A stretch of DNA of 64,000 bases from Vulcanimicrobiota bacterium (GCA_003140855.1 PLLF01000093.1:1-64000), one strand, 5' to 3'; counted from the first letter of the stretch, positions 1 through 11,008 are shown. Made by a program: numbers and translations. The notes: generated by a model from the letters alone, not told the origin.

Positions 1-2132
1 CGGTTGAGAAACTCGGGGCGGAACGTGTGTTTGACTTCCTCCAACACCTTGTTCTTCATCCGCTCGTACGCGCGTAACTCGTCTTCTTCGGTGTTTTTCT
101 GCGTACGGAAGCCGATGTCGGTCGTCGTTTGCATGCCGGTGGCGCCGATATTGGACGTCATTACGATAACGCAATTTTTGAAGTCCACCTGCCGGCCTTG
201 CGAATCGGTCAGGCGCCCATCGTCGAGTACTTGGAGTAAAAGGTTGAAGACGTCGGGATGCGCTTTTTCGATTTCGTCGAGCAGCACGACCGCGTACGGA
301 CGGCGCCGCACGGCTTCGGTCAATTGGCCGCCTTCTTCGTAGCCGACGTATCCGGGCGGAGCTCCGACCAACCGCGACACCGCATACTTCTCCATGTACT
401 CAGACATGTCGATGCGGATCATCGATTCTTGATCGTCGAACAAAAATTCGGCAACGCTGCGCGCGACTTCGGTCTTGCCAACGCCGGTCGGTCCTAAGAA
501 CAGGAAGCAGCCGATGGGGCGATTTGGATTCTTCAGTCCGGCGCGCGAACGGCGAATGGCTCGCGTCACCACTTCGATCGATTCTTCTTGGCCGACGACG
601 CGTTTGTGCAGCGACTCCTTCATGTTGAGGAGCTTCTCTGTTTCGGCCTGCGCGAGACGGCTGACCGGGATCCTCGTCCAGGAAGAGACGATGTGCGCGA
701 TGTCTTCCTCGGTAACTTTGACGACCTTGTCGCTCTGCGCGCGCTTCTCTTGCCATTCTTGTTCGAGGCGCGCTTTCTCCAAGCGCAGCTTCTCTTCGCG
801 ATCGCGCAGCTCGGCGGCTTTGTCGAACTCCTGAGCTTTGACGACGGCTTCCTTTTCGGCCACCATCTTGCGCAGCTGAGCGTCGACGTCGCGAATTTCT
901 TGCGGCGGCATCCCCGCCTGCAGGCGCACGCGCGAAGCGGCTTCGTCCATTAAATCGACCGCTTTGTCGGGCAAGAAGCGATCGGTGATATAGCGATCGC
1001 CCAAACGCGCCGCGGCTGCGAGCGCTTCATCGGTGATCTGCACCTTGTGATGCGCTTCATAGCGGTCGCGCAGGCCCTTGAGGATTTCGATCGTCTCTTC
1101 GACGCTCGGCTCTCCGACCATGACCGGCTGGAAGCGGCGCTCCAGCGCCGAGTCTTTTTCGATGTGCTTGCGGAATTCGTTTAATGTAGTCGCGCCGATG
1201 CATTGCAACTCGCCGCGCGCCAGCGCCGGCTTGATAATGTTGCTCGCATCGATGGCGCCTTCCGCGGCGCCGGCGCCGACCAGCGTATGCAGCTCGTCGA
1301 TAAAGAGAATGATCTCGCCGGCTGCGGCGCGGATCTCGTCCATGACGCGCTTCATGCGTTCTTCGAACTCGCCGCGATATTTCGTTCCGGCAACCAAGCC
1401 TGCGAGATCGAGCGTGATCACGCGTTTGTCGCGAAGCGGCTCGGGAATGTCGCCCTTGATGACGCGTTGCGCCAAGCCTTCGGCGATCGCCGTCTTGCCG
1501 ACGCCGGGTTCACCGATGAGCGCCGGATTGTTCTTCGTGCGGCGCGACAGAATTTGAATGACGCGCTCGATCTCATTGGCTCGCCCGATAACCGGATCGA
1601 GTTTGTTGTCGCGCGCTAGTTGTGTGAGATCGCGGCCGTAGGCGTCGAGCGTGGGCGTCTTGCTCTTGCCTTTGGGGGGAGACGGCTGACCTTCGGCGCC
1701 GAGCAGCGACGTCGTCTGCACGCGAACCTTCGCCGGATCGACGCCGAGATTCGTCAGCACGCGCGCGGCCACACCCTCGCCTTCGCGGATTAAACCAAGG
1801 AGCAGATGCTCCGTACCGATGTAGTTATGATTGAGCTGCCGCGCCTCTTCAAACGCGAGCTCGATGACGCGTTTGGCGCGCGGAGTGAAGACCATCTCTT
1901 GCTGGACCGTCTGGCCGCCGCGGCCGACGATCGCTTCGACTTCCTGGCGTACCTTGGCAAGATTGACGCCCAGCGTCTCGAGCACTTTGGCCGCCAGGCT
2001 CTCGCCCTCGGAGATGATGCCGAGCAGAATGTGCTCGGTGCCGATGTAGTTGTTGCCGAGCCGCTGGGCCTCTTCCTGAGCCAGCACAATGCTGCGCCGC
2101 GCGCGCTCGGTGAACGGTTCCCACATTGACAT
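1..2132 (-). CDS. clpC: ATP-dependent Clp protease ATP-binding subunit ClpC (partial, runs off left edge)
   Basis: Reverse translation from ATG at 2132 gives [39 protein letters not shown] with a second Clp_N repeat ([27 protein letters not shown]), followed by AAA+ sequence; AGGAGA Shine-Dalgarno upstream. Confidence 0.95.
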   Translation of the reverse strand, partial: MSMWEPFTERARRSIVLAQEEAQRLGNNYIGTEHILLGIISEGESLAAKVLETLGVNLAKVRQEVEAIVGRGGQTVQQEMVFTPRAKRVIELAFEEARQLNHNYIGTEHLLLGLIREGEGVAARVLTNLGVDPAKVRVQTTSLLGAEGQPSPPKGKSKTPTLDAYGRDLTQLARDNKLDPVIGRANEIERVIQILSRRTKNNPALIGEPGVGKTAIAEGLAQRVIKGDIPEPLRDKRVITLDLAGLVAGTKYRGEFEERMKRVMDEIRAAAGEIILFIDELHTLVGAGAAEGAIDASNIIKPALARGELQCIGATTLNEFRKHIEKDSALERRFQPVMVGEPSVEETIEILKGLRDRYEAHHKVQITDEALAAAARLGDRYITDRFLPDKAVDLMDEAASRVRLQAGMPPQEIRDVDAQLRKMVAEKEAVVKAQEFDKAAELRDREEKLRLEKARLEQEWQEKRAQSDKVVKVTEEDIAHIVSSWTRIPVSRLAQAETEKLLNMKESLHKRVVGQEESIEVVTRAIRRSRAGLKNPNRPIGCFLFLGPTGVGKTEVARSVAEFLFDDQESMIRIDMSEYMEKYAVSRLVGAPPGYVGYEEGGQLTEAVRRRPYAVVLLDEIEKAHPDVFNLLLQVLDDGRLTDSQGRQVDFKNCVIVMTSNIGATGMQTTTDIGFRTQKNTEEDELRAYERMKNKVLEEVKHTFRPEFLN

Positions 2133-2224
2133 ATTCTGTCTCTCCTACTGCCCTATACACGTCCGGGTTCCTAGAGGTTGAACTACTAACACGGCTCCGG
2201 CGTTACAAGCTGCGCTCACTCTAC

Positions 2225-2674
2225 TCAGAAGCTGAAGCGCAGGCCCACAAAGCCGGCCGTGGCCCCCGTGTCTTTCGTCTGCCGGTCCACCCGGAGCTCG
2301 ATCGACGTGAACGGGGCGATCGACTTCCCGGCAAATACCGTAAAGACCGGGCCGGTGGTGCGATCGCCCGACAGGTTGGCTATCCCGGCCCCCGCGCCCA
2401 CGTAGGCGCCGCCGAAACCGCCACCAGTAAAGCCGCGGATTTCCCCGGTCAAAGCATATCCGCCACCGCCGCTGATCGCCGTAAGCAAGGAAGCCTGAAC
2501 CTCCAAAGGCACCGCCGGAATGGAAGCCCCGCTGCTGAGTATTATCGCCCCTCCGGTGGACGAGGGCGCATTTTGCGTGTAGCCGCCGGCGGCTATGGAA
2601 ACTGAAGCCAAGGCGTGGATCGGCAACGCTGTAAGCGCCGCGAGGGTTGCAACGATTAACAGTGTTGGACGCAT
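2225..2674 (-). CDS. Secreted/outer-membrane beta-barrel-like protein
   Basis: N-terminal signal peptide (MRPTLLIVATLAALTALPIHALA), Gly-rich body, C-terminal aromatic residue (GLRFSF). Confidence 0.6.
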   Translation of the reverse strand: MRPTLLIVATLAALTALPIHALASVSIAAGGYTQNAPSSTGGAIILSSGASIPAVPLEVQASLLTAISGGGGYALTGEIRGFTGGGFGGAYVGAGAGIANLSGDRTTGPVFTVFAGKSIAPFTSIELRVDRQTKDTGATAGFVGLRFSF

Positions 2675-2734
2675 GGGCGAATGTTTTTGCCACGCGCAGG
2701 CGATGGCCTCGCAGGAGCCGCAAGAAAGGGTACG

Positions 2735-3046
2735 ATGCCAACGGTCGATCAGGTTCGTGAAGCGCTAGCCGAAGTCAAGGATCCCGAGCTTCAACTCGGG
2801 ATTATGGAGCTCGGTTTGGTGTACGACGTCGCCGTCGAAGGCGAGGGTGGCGAGCACGTCGTCGTCACGATGACGCTAACCTCGCCGATGTGTCCGGTCG
2901 GTCCGATGTTCAAGCAATCGGTTGAAGATCGCGTCAAGGCGGTCGAAGGCGTGAAAGACGTCGTCGTGGACATCACGTTCACGCCACCTTGGGATCCCAA
3001 AGAAATGGCGAGCGACGACGTCAAGGCGCTGCTCGGAATTTGGTAG
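2735..3046 (+). CDS. MIP18/PaaD-type iron-sulfur assembly protein (DUF59)
   Basis: MPTVDQVREALAEVKDPELQLGIMELGLVYDV...TSPMCPVGP...FTPPWDP; ATG with upstream AAAGGG. Confidence 0.9.
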   Translation: MPTVDQVREALAEVKDPELQLGIMELGLVYDVAVEGEGGEHVVVTMTLTSPMCPVGPMFKQSVEDRVKAVEGVKDVVVDITFTPPWDPKEMASDDVKALLGIW

Positions 3047-3050
3047 CTCG

Positions 3051-3410
3051 CTAGACGCGGGGAAAGATCTCGGCTGCGTCGATGTCGTTGTGCAGCAGCA
3101 ATTTGCCGACGCGCTGGGTGACTGAGAAAAAACCGCGCACCGACACACGCTCTCCCTCATACATGGGCGTGTGCTCGCGCATGAACACCTGCACGCACTT
3201 GCCGTTGCAGAGATAGAACGTTTCAGCCGGCGTGCCGAACGAAGCGCCGCGCAGCTGACGCAGCCGCTCGACGTTGCCCGTGGCGATCACCGGATGCCCC
3301 GAATAATAGACGGGATTGAGTGCGAGCGCGTTGGGCGTCACCGCATAGTCGATAAACGGCGAACATCCGCCAAAAAGTGGCCACAGCAGGCACGTGATCG
3401 CGTGTATCAT
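3051..3410 (-). CDS. Hypothetical protein, possibly OB-fold
   Basis: ATG at 3410 overlaps the upstream GGDEF gene stop (ATGA); N-terminal hydrophobic segment. Confidence 0.55.
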   Translation of the reverse strand: MIHAITCLLWPLFGGCSPFIDYAVTPNALALNPVYYSGHPVIATGNVERLRQLRGASFGTPAETFYLCNGKCVQVFMREHTPMYEGERVSVRGFFSVTQRVGKLLLHNDIDAAEIFPRV

Positions 3411-4594
3411 GTTGGGAATTTCACGGCGCTGCCGAGCAGGCGCTTCTGCGCGTAGAGCTGCGCGTCGGCCTGGCGCAGCGAACCGTCGACGTCGAGCGGA
3501 TTGAACGGCGCGATTCCCCACGAGACCGTCAAGGGCACGGGATCGTGCGCCTCCATCACCTCGAGCGCTTGCGGAGGCTGCATGCGCGTGATGCGATCGC
3601 GCGCTTGTTCCGCAGTCAGCCCGAAAATCAGCAGCACGAATTCGTCGCCGCCCCAGCGGAACACGTAGTCTTGGGCGCGCGCGAGCGCACGCAGGCACTG
3701 CGCCACGCTCAAGAGCGCGCGGTCGCCGTTATGGTGGCCGTACGTGTCGTTGATGCGTTTGAGATTATCCAGATCGAGAATCGCGACATTTCCCTGATCG
3801 GCGCGATGGCGCAGGCCGTCGGTGAGCGTGTAAAATGCATAACGGTTATGCAGGCCCGTCAACGCGTCAACTTTCGCGGCCACTTCCAAGCTGCTCAGCG
3901 CGCGGGTGAGCGCGGCGTTTCCATTTTCGACTTCGATGCGCAATTCATCGAGCAGCGTGATGAGCTGGCCCATCGCAAGCATCGTTGCCAAGATGCCGCC
4001 GACGACGACTTCCGCCGACCAGTAGAGCGCGTTGAGTTCCGCATGCTGAAATCCCAAATATGCGGACGCCAGCAACGTACGTCCCATCATCAGTGCGAGC
4101 AGCGCGGCGGAGATAAAAATTGGCCGGACTCCGCTGAGGCGCCGCTCGCGAATGAATGGTAAGACCGCAACGCAGACGACCACCATCGCAACGAATAGCG
4201 TAATTTCAGGCCCGATGAGATCGGCGGTGAGATCCGTGCGCGAAGTGACGAAGAGACTGATCGCGGCGCCAGCAACGATGAGTACATTAGCCCATAGCGG
4301 CACGCCTTTGGCTTTTGCGAATTCGTAAGAGCCGGCGACGGCCCCGTACCCCGCCGCGATGCACAGCAGCGTGCCGACATAAGCCATCGCGCTCTCGATG
4401 CCCGCGTTGTGCTGACCGATAGCTTCGGCCGCGAGCGCAAATGCGAACAGCGTCCAGCCGCGAAACCACCAGCGTCCGCATTCGTCTTTGGTGGCGCTCA
4501 TCAGCAGCAGGAAAAATCCCGCAATGATGGCCATAGCAACGCTCTCGATGGTGAGGATTAACTGCAGGAGACTCTGCGCGCCGAGCGCGATCAT
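3407..4594 (-). CDS. Membrane-bound diguanylate cyclase (GGDEF)
   Basis: Multiple N-terminal TM helices; DALTGLHNRYAFY and intact RWGGDEFVLL. Confidence 0.92.
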   Translation of the reverse strand: MIALGAQSLLQLILTIESVAMAIIAGFFLLLMSATKDECGRWWFRGWTLFAFALAAEAIGQHNAGIESAMAYVGTLLCIAAGYGAVAGSYEFAKAKGVPLWANVLIVAGAAISLFVTSRTDLTADLIGPEITLFVAMVVVCVAVLPFIRERRLSGVRPIFISAALLALMMGRTLLASAYLGFQHAELNALYWSAEVVVGGILATMLAMGQLITLLDELRIEVENGNAALTRALSSLEVAAKVDALTGLHNRYAFYTLTDGLRHRADQGNVAILDLDNLKRINDTYGHHNGDRALLSVAQCLRALARAQDYVFRWGGDEFVLLIFGLTAEQARDRITRMQPPQALEVMEAHDPVPLTVSWGIAPFNPLDVDGSLRQADAQLYAQKRLLGSAVKFPT

Positions 4595-4648
4595 CTTCGG
4601 CCCGCGGCCTTATAGGAGAAAACGCCCATCCGTTCAAGCCCAGAAACG

Positions 4649-6202
4649 GTGAAGAACAACCAGGCTAAGTACGCTGAGCTGCAGCGCAAACGCGAGCTTG
4701 CGGCCGCGCCGGCCGGCGCCGAAGCAGTCGAAAAGCAGCACCGCCGCGGCAAGCGCACTGCCCGCGAACGTATTGAGGCTTTGGTTGATGCGAAGTCGTT
4801 CATCGAACTCGATCAGTTTGCAGTACACCGCACGACTGCATTCGGGCTAGGAGAGCGTGAATTCTTAGGCGACGGCGTTGTAACGGGCCGCGCGACGATA
4901 GACGGCCGCCAAATCTTCCTCTTCTCACAGGATTTTACTGTTCTCGGCGGTTCCCTGGGTGAGGTTTTCGCCGAAAAGATTTGCAAGGTCATGGATCTGG
5001 CGATGCGCACGGGTTCGCCCATCATCGGAATCAATGATTCCGGCGGCGCGCGCATCCAGGAAGGCGTCGTCAGTTTGGGCGGTTACGCGGAAATTTTCTG
5101 GCGCAACGTACAAGCCAGCGGCGTGATCCCGCAAATCAGCCTCGTCGCCGGGCCCTGCGCCGGCGGCGCGGTCTACTCGCCGGCGATAACCGATTTCATC
5201 ATCATGACCGAAGGTATCGGCCAGATGTTCATCACGGGCCCCGAAATCATCAAGACGGTCACCGGTGAAGAAGTGACCTTCGAAGAGCTCGGCGGCGCCG
5301 TCACGCACGCAACCAAGAGCGGGGTCGCGCACTTAGTAGCTTCCGACGAAGACGAGATGACCGAGTTTGCCAAGACGCTGCTCTCGTATCTGCCTCAAAA
5401 CAACCTCGACGATCCGCCGCGCTTCAGTTGTGATGACGACCCCGAACGTCTCGTCACCGAGCTCGACGGTATCATTCCGGACTCTCCCAACAAACCATAC
5501 GACATGCATGCGGTCATCAGGCCGGTGCTCGATGACGGCGATTTCTTCGAAATACAGCCGCTCTTCGCGCAAAACATTATCACGGGTTTTGGCAGAGTGA
5601 ACGGGCAGACCGTTGGCCTAGTGGCCAATCAGCCCAACGTCCTGGCGGGCGTCCTGGACATCAAAAGTTCGATCAAAGCGGCGCGCTTCGTCCGCTTTTG
5701 CGACGCTTTCAACATTCCGCTGGTCACGTTCGTCGACGTTCCCGGGTTCTTGCCCGGAACCGATCAAGAGTACGGCGGCATCATCACGCACGGCGCAAAG
5801 TTGTTGTACGCCTTCGCCGAAGCGACGGTTCCAAAGATCACCGTCATTACGCGAAAGGCATACGGCGGAGCCTACGACGTGATGGCGAGCAAACACATCC
5901 GCGCCGACATCAATGTGGCCTGGCCGACCGCCGAGATTGCGGTGATGGGCGCCGAGAGCGCCGTCAAAACGATCTTCAAGCGCGAACTGGCGGCCGCCAA
6001 AGACAAAGACGCCAAAATGCAAGAACTGGTCGAAAGTTATCGCGAGCGGTTCGACAACCCGTTCATCGCCGCCGAGCGCGGGTACGTGGACGACGTCGTC
6101 GAGGCACGCATGACCCGTCGCGTCATCGCCAAATCGCTCGACATGCTGGCCAATAAGCGCGTCGAGCGCCCCAAACGCAAGCACGGCAATATCCCGCTTT
6201 GA
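4649..6202 (+). CDS. Acyl-CoA (propionyl-CoA-type) carboxylase beta chain / carboxyltransferase
   Basis: [78 protein letters not shown] start. Confidence 0.95.
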   Translation: MKNNQAKYAELQRKRELAAAPAGAEAVEKQHRRGKRTARERIEALVDAKSFIELDQFAVHRTTAFGLGEREFLGDGVVTGRATIDGRQIFLFSQDFTVLGGSLGEVFAEKICKVMDLAMRTGSPIIGINDSGGARIQEGVVSLGGYAEIFWRNVQASGVIPQISLVAGPCAGGAVYSPAITDFIIMTEGIGQMFITGPEIIKTVTGEEVTFEELGGAVTHATKSGVAHLVASDEDEMTEFAKTLLSYLPQNNLDDPPRFSCDDDPERLVTELDGIIPDSPNKPYDMHAVIRPVLDDGDFFEIQPLFAQNIITGFGRVNGQTVGLVANQPNVLAGVLDIKSSIKAARFVRFCDAFNIPLVTFVDVPGFLPGTDQEYGGIITHGAKLLYAFAEATVPKITVITRKAYGGAYDVMASKHIRADINVAWPTAEIAVMGAESAVKTIFKRELAAAKDKDAKMQELVESYRERFDNPFIAAERGYVDDVVEARMTRRVIAKSLDMLANKRVERPKRKHGNIPL

Positions 6203-6216
6203 ACTAAGGAGAGAGA

Positions 6217-6996
6217 TTGAGCCTATTAAAAGGAAAGCGCGCACTCGTCACCGGCGTGGCCAACCGCTGGTCGATCGCGACCGGCATCGCGCGGCAGATG
6301 CACGAGCACGGCGCCGCGCTGGCTTTTACTTATCAGGGCGAACGCGTCAAGGACGAAGTCGAAAAACTCGCAGCTGAATTGGGCGGCGGTCCCGTCATCG
6401 AGTGTGACGTCGCCTCCGAGGATTCGCTCGCGCGGCTGGCCCCCGCGCTTGCGCAATTTGGGAAGCTCGACGCGCTCGTACATTCGATCGCCTTTGCGAA
6501 CAAGGACGATCTGGCCGGCAAATGCTACGGCACTTCGCGCGGCAGCTTCGGCTTGGCGCTGGATATTTCGGCCTATTCGTTGATCGCGCTGGTACAGGCG
6601 CTCCACGAGCAGCTCGCGGACGGCTCATCAATCATGGCGCTCACGTACTTGGGCGCGACGGCGATTGTCCCGAACTACAACGTTATGGGGATCGCCAAAG
6701 CAGCGCTGGAGGCGTCGGTACGTTATCTGGCGTTCGATTTAGGCGACCGCGGCATCCGCGTCAACGCGATCTCCGCCGGCCCGATCAAAACGGCCAGCGC
6801 GCGCCAAGTCGCCGGGCTCTCGAAGATGCTCGACGTCGTCGCGGCGACTGCACCGCTGCGCCGCAACGTCACGCCCGACGACATCGGAAAAATGGCCGTT
6901 TTTCTCGCCTCCGATCTTTCGGCTGCAGTCACCGCCGACGTGCACTTCGTCGACGGCGGTTTTCATGCCATGGGAATGTACCCGCCGCCGCAATGA
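6217..6996 (+). CDS. fabI: Enoyl-[acyl-carrier-protein] reductase (NADH)
   Basis: TTG start; KRALVTGVANRWSIATGIA, YLGATAIVPNYNVMGIAKAALEASVRYLA. Confidence 0.95.
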   Translation: MSLLKGKRALVTGVANRWSIATGIARQMHEHGAALAFTYQGERVKDEVEKLAAELGGGPVIECDVASEDSLARLAPALAQFGKLDALVHSIAFANKDDLAGKCYGTSRGSFGLALDISAYSLIALVQALHEQLADGSSIMALTYLGATAIVPNYNVMGIAKAALEASVRYLAFDLGDRGIRVNAISAGPIKTASARQVAGLSKMLDVVAATAPLRRNVTPDDIGKMAVFLASDLSAAVTADVHFVDGGFHAMGMYPPPQ

Positions 6997-7235
6997 GCGA
7001 CGCCGACGACATCCTCGCGATCGTCGCCGCGCTGGAGTTTCTCAATTCGCGCCCTTCGACAGGCTCAGGGCAAGCTGCGTCCGATTCACAGTCGCACTGG
7101 AAAGAATCCGGGCGGGATTTCTATTGTCATGGTGACCCTTCGACTCGCTCCGCTCGCTCAGGACTGCGCTTCGCGCAGGCGGCGACGTGTGAAGCGTCCC
7201 AGACGAGGGGACGCACTGCTTGGAAAAACTCTTAG
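6993..7235 (+). CDS. Small protein, candidate acyl-CoA carboxylase accessory/epsilon-like subunit, apparently modified by two repeat elements
   Basis: ATGA overlap with the fabI stop; MSDADDILAIVAALEFLNSR...SHWKESGR; lies between fabI and the biotin carboxylase gene; overlaps that gene's start. Confidence 0.5.
   Translation: MSDADDILAIVAALEFLNSRPSTGSGQAASDSQSHWKESGRDFYCHGDPSTRSARSGLRFAQAATCEASQTRGRTAWKNS
7052..7075 (+). repeat. Dispersed palindromic repeat fragment (CCCTTCGACAGGCTCAGGGC)
   Basis: Shares the core CCTTCGAC..GCTCAGG with other sites in the window; in frame inside the 6993-7235 ORF (PSTGSGQA). Confidence 0.75.
7125..7162 (+). repeat. Dispersed palindromic repeat copy (TGTCATGGTGACCCTTCGACTCGCTCCGCTCGCTCAGG)
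   Basis: Shares TGTCATGGTGA lead with 8551 and the CCTTCGAC...GCTCAGG core. Confidence 0.7.
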
Positions 7236-8959
7236 TCGCCAACCGCGGCGAAATCGCCGTGCGCGTCATTCGTACGGCGCGCGAGATGGGTTTGCAAACC
7301 GTCGCCGTGTATTCGGAAATCGACCGGGACGCGATGCACGTGCGGCTGGCTGATGAGGCGTATCTGCTCGGACCCGCGAGCCCCGCGCAAAGTTATCTCA
7401 ACGCCGAACGCATTTTAGGAATCGCGCGGCGTTCGGGCGCGCAGGCGGTTCATCCGGGATACGGCTTTCTGGCCGAAAACGCCGAGTTCGCACGCGCAGT
7501 CGCGGCGGCGGGCCTTACATGGATCGGCCCGCATCCCGACGCGATCGATGCGATGGGCGATAAGATGCGCGCGCGCCAAGCCATGATCGCCGCCGGCGTT
7601 CCGGTGGTTCCCGGCGGCACCGAGCAGATCGCCGATGTCACAGCCGCGATCGCAGCTGCCGAAGAATATGGCCTGCCGCTGGCGCTCAAAGCTTCGGGCG
7701 GCGGCGGCGGCAAGGGCTTGAAGGTTGCCTATACGATCGACGAAATCGGCACGGCTCTCTCTACCGCAAAACGCGAAGCCGAGGCATATTTCAAAAACGG
7801 CGCCATCTACGCCGAACGGTATCTGGAGAATCCAAAGCACATCGAGCTGCAAATCTTAGCCGACAAACACGGAACGGTTTTGCACGTTGGCGAACGCGAT
7901 TGTTCGCTGCAGCGCCGCCACCAAAAGCTCTGGGAAGAAACGCCGCCCGGCGTTTCGAAACGCGTTCGCGAAGGCATTCGCGAAGCCGGCCTTCGTGCCG
8001 CCAAGGCGATCCGTTATGACAGCGCCGGCACCATCGAGTGGCTGGTCAGCGGCGAAGAGTTTTATTTTCTCGAAATGAACACGCGCATCCAAGTCGAGCA
8101 CACCGTTACCGAAATGGTCAGCGGCCTCGATTTAGTCCGCGAGCAGATTCGCGTGGCCGCCGGCGAATCTTTAGGATACGGCCAGGACGCGATCGTTTTC
8201 AGCGGCCACTCGATCGAAGGCCGCATCAACGCCGAAGATCCGGCGAACGGTTTTCGTCCTGCTCCGGGGATGGTGACGACCTATCGCGAGCCCGGCGGCT
8301 TGGGCGTGCGCATCGATTCAGCCGCGTTCCCCGGTTTTACTATCGGTTCCGATTATGATTCGCTGATCGCAAAGCTCGTCGTATGGGCGCCGTCGCGCGA
8401 CCACGCGCTCGCCCGTTTCCGCCGCGCTCTCGATGAATACGTCATCGAAGGCGTTCCAACGACGCTTTCCCTTCTTCGCCAACTGTGCGATCATCCGCCG
8501 GTCATGGATGGCACGTACACGACGTCAACGCTAGAAACGTTCGCCGCCAGTGTCATGGTGAGCTTGTCGAACCACCCTGAGCAGCGCGCTACCGGCGCGC
8601 CAGTCGAAGGGCGTTCCTCCGAAGAAATCTCCGTCGAAGTCAACGACAAGCTCTACCACGTTCGCGTATTCGATCGGCCAAACAAAGCCGCGGCCGCGCG
8701 CAAACCCCGCCGCTCGGCGCGCAAAGATCGAACCGCAACGGCAAGCGGAAATGACGTCGTATCTCCGATGCACGGAGTCGTGGTGGAAGTACCGGTGAAC
8801 GAAGGCGACGCGGTTATCGAAGGCCAGGTCGTCGCAGTTGTCGAGGCGATGAAGATGATGAATGAAATCCGAGCCCACAAAGCGGGTGCCGTAACGAGGA
8901 TCCACGCGAAAGCTGGCGAGACGGTCGAATCAAACTCTCCACTCGTGTCGATCGGATAA
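7220..8959 (+). CDS. Acetyl/propionyl-CoA carboxylase alpha chain (biotin carboxylase + BCCP)
   Basis: LLVANRGEIAVRVIRTAREMG, biotin carboxylase ATP-grasp motifs, biotinylation motif EAMKMMNEI at the C-terminus; TTG start. Confidence 0.95.
   Translation: MEKLLVANRGEIAVRVIRTAREMGLQTVAVYSEIDRDAMHVRLADEAYLLGPASPAQSYLNAERILGIARRSGAQAVHPGYGFLAENAEFARAVAAAGLTWIGPHPDAIDAMGDKMRARQAMIAAGVPVVPGGTEQIADVTAAIAAAEEYGLPLALKASGGGGGKGLKVAYTIDEIGTALSTAKREAEAYFKNGAIYAERYLENPKHIELQILADKHGTVLHVGERDCSLQRRHQKLWEETPPGVSKRVREGIREAGLRAAKAIRYDSAGTIEWLVSGEEFYFLEMNTRIQVEHTVTEMVSGLDLVREQIRVAAGESLGYGQDAIVFSGHSIEGRINAEDPANGFRPAPGMVTTYREPGGLGVRIDSAAFPGFTIGSDYDSLIAKLVVWAPSRDHALARFRRALDEYVIEGVPTTLSLLRQLCDHPPVMDGTYTTSTLETFAASVMVSLSNHPEQRATGAPVEGRSSEEISVEVNDKLYHVRVFDRPNKAAAARKPRRSARKDRTATASGNDVVSPMHGVVVEVPVNEGDAVIEGQVVAVVEAMKMMNEIRAHKAGAVTRIHAKAGETVESNSPLVSIG
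8551..8612 (+). repeat. Dispersed palindromic repeat copy inside biotin carboxylase gene
   Basis: TGTCATGGTGAGCTTGTCGAACCACCCTGAGC...GTCGAAGGGC; encodes VMVSLSNHPEQRATGAPVEGR in frame. Confidence 0.75.
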
Positions 8960-9020
8960 AGCCCTGAAGCGCTTCGGGACGTTCGGCGGGTTCGAGCAGC
9001 CGAGATAGAATACCGCCAGC

Positions 9021-10598
9021 ATGTCTCGCGCGGAAAACGGCAGCGGAATCCCGTTGAAGCCAGTCTACCACGCTGTTGAGGGGCCTGCGCATGAGCTCGG
9101 CGAGCCCGGTGAGTTTCCGTTCGCGCGCGGAGTGCGCAAAGATATGTATCGCGGGCGCCTGTGGACCATGCGCCAGTACGCGGGGTTCGGCAGCGCGGCG
9201 GAATCGAATGCGCGCTACCGCTATCTGCTCGCACACGGCACGACCGGGCTTTCCGTCGCGTTCGATCTTCCGACGCAACTCGGATACGACTCGGATGCTC
9301 CGCAAGCGCGCGGCGAAGTCGGCAAGGTGGGCGTCGCGATCGACAGCATCGCCGATATTGAAACGCTGCTCGACGCCATTCCGCTCGATCGCGTAACGAT
9401 CTCGATGACGATCAATGCGCCCGCCTCGATCATCTTAGCGATGCTGTTGGCAGTCGCGCGGCGGCGCGGCGTGCCGTTCGACAAACTCGGCGGCACCGTG
9501 CAAAACGACGTACTCAAAGAGTACGTGGCACGCGGTACGTATATTTATCCACCTAAGCATTCGATGCGGCTGGTGACCGACGTGATGGCCTACTGCGAAC
9601 AGCACGTCCCCGAATGGAATACGATCTCGGTATCCGGCTACCATATCCGCGAAGCCGGATCGACCGCGCTGGAAGAAATCGCGTTCACGCTCGCAAACGG
9701 CAAGGCATACTTGCAGGCGGCGCGCGTATCGGGACTGGACCTCGACAAGATCGCGCCGCGCATCTCGTTTTTCTGGAACGCGCACAACGACCTATTCGAA
9801 GAAGTCGCCAAGTTTCGCGCGGCCCGCTACCTGTGGGCGCATATCACCCGCGACGAATTCGACTGCAAGGACCCGCGTTCGCAGATGTTGCGCTTTCATA
9901 CGCAAACCGGCGGCTCGACGCTGACCGCGCAAGAGCCCGACAACAACGTCGTTCGTGTGACGCTGCAGGCGCTCGCCGCCGTTTTAGGCGGGACGCAGTC
10001 ACTGCACACCAACGGCAAAGACGAAGCGCTGGCACTGCCGACCGAAGAGTCCGCCAAAGTTGCCCTGCGCACGCAGCAAATCATCGCTTACGAAAGCGGC
10101 GTTCCCAACGTCGTCGATCCGCTGGCCGGCTCGTATTACGTCGAATCACTTACCAACGAACTGATCGAGCGCGCTGCCGCGCTCATCGCCGAAGTGGACG
10201 CGCTGGGCGGAAGCATTGAGGCCATCGAGAGCGGCTGGATGCAGGCGCGGATCGCCGACTCGGCATATCGCGCGCAGCAGGCCATTGAAAAAGACGAACA
10301 GATCGTCGTGGGCGTCAACAAATTCGGCGAAGACGCGGCGCAAACGGCGATGCCTTTGCAGCAGCTCGATCCGCACATCGAGCGCGGGCAAGCGCAGCGT
10401 CTGAAGGACCTACGTGAAAAGCGCGACGCCGCAGCGGTTGAAAAGCACTTGGATGCCGTGCGAAAAACGGCGCAGGGAACCGGCAACCTCATGCCGGCGT
10501 TCATCGAGGCGGTCGATGCGGGCGCGACGCTCGGCGAGATCTGCAACGTCTTACGCGACGTCTTCGGAGTGTACCGCGCGCGCGAAGTGGTCGCCTAG
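9021..10598 (+). CDS. Methylmalonyl-CoA mutase large (catalytic) subunit without B12 domain
   Basis: [71 protein letters not shown]. Confidence 0.95.
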   Translation: MSRAENGSGIPLKPVYHAVEGPAHELGEPGEFPFARGVRKDMYRGRLWTMRQYAGFGSAAESNARYRYLLAHGTTGLSVAFDLPTQLGYDSDAPQARGEVGKVGVAIDSIADIETLLDAIPLDRVTISMTINAPASIILAMLLAVARRRGVPFDKLGGTVQNDVLKEYVARGTYIYPPKHSMRLVTDVMAYCEQHVPEWNTISVSGYHIREAGSTALEEIAFTLANGKAYLQAARVSGLDLDKIAPRISFFWNAHNDLFEEVAKFRAARYLWAHITRDEFDCKDPRSQMLRFHTQTGGSTLTAQEPDNNVVRVTLQALAAVLGGTQSLHTNGKDEALALPTEESAKVALRTQQIIAYESGVPNVVDPLAGSYYVESLTNELIERAAALIAEVDALGGSIEAIESGWMQARIADSAYRAQQAIEKDEQIVVGVNKFGEDAAQTAMPLQQLDPHIERGQAQRLKDLREKRDAAAVEKHLDAVRKTAQGTGNLMPAFIEAVDAGATLGEICNVLRDVFGVYRAREVVA

Positions 10599-11008
10599 TG
10601 GAGATCGACCACATCGCTATCGTCGTGAGCGATCTGCCCAAAGCGCTCGCGCTTTACACCAAAACATTAGGCTTCAAAGAAATCTATCGCGAGACGCTGG
10701 CGGTTCAAGGCGTCGAAGCCGTCGGCTTGCAGGCCGGCGCTTCGGTCATCGAGCTTTTGCGGCCGCTGAGCGCGGATTCGCCGATCGCGCGCTATCGCGG
10801 TTATGCGGAAACGAAGCTGCATCATACGGCCTATCGCGTCGCGGATCTACGCGCAGAGCTGGCTCGGCTGAAGGCTGCGGGCGTGCGCCTTATCGATGAA
10901 GAGCCGCGCCGCGGCGCGCACGGAAACCTGATCGCCTTCCTTCATCCAAAGAGCACGGCGGGCGTTCTTATCGAGCTGTGCGAATCTAGTAGGGAGGAGC
11001 ACCCTTAG
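10598..11008 (+). CDS. mce: Methylmalonyl-CoA epimerase (VOC family)
   Basis: IDHIAIVVSDLPKALALYTKTLGF...ETKLHHTAYRVADL; GTG start overlapping the mutase stop. Confidence 0.9.
   Translation: MEIDHIAIVVSDLPKALALYTKTLGFKEIYRETLAVQGVEAVGLQAGASVIELLRPLSADSPIARYRGYAETKLHHTAYRVADLRAELARLKAAGVRLIDEEPRRGAHGNLIAFLHPKSTAGVLIELCESSREEHP

Noticed and set aside
2145-2741. Minus-strand 198-aa ORF overlapping 2225-2674
   Set aside because: Other frame has a clear signal peptide and C-terminal aromatic end; this one is Arg/Gly-rich shadow sequence.
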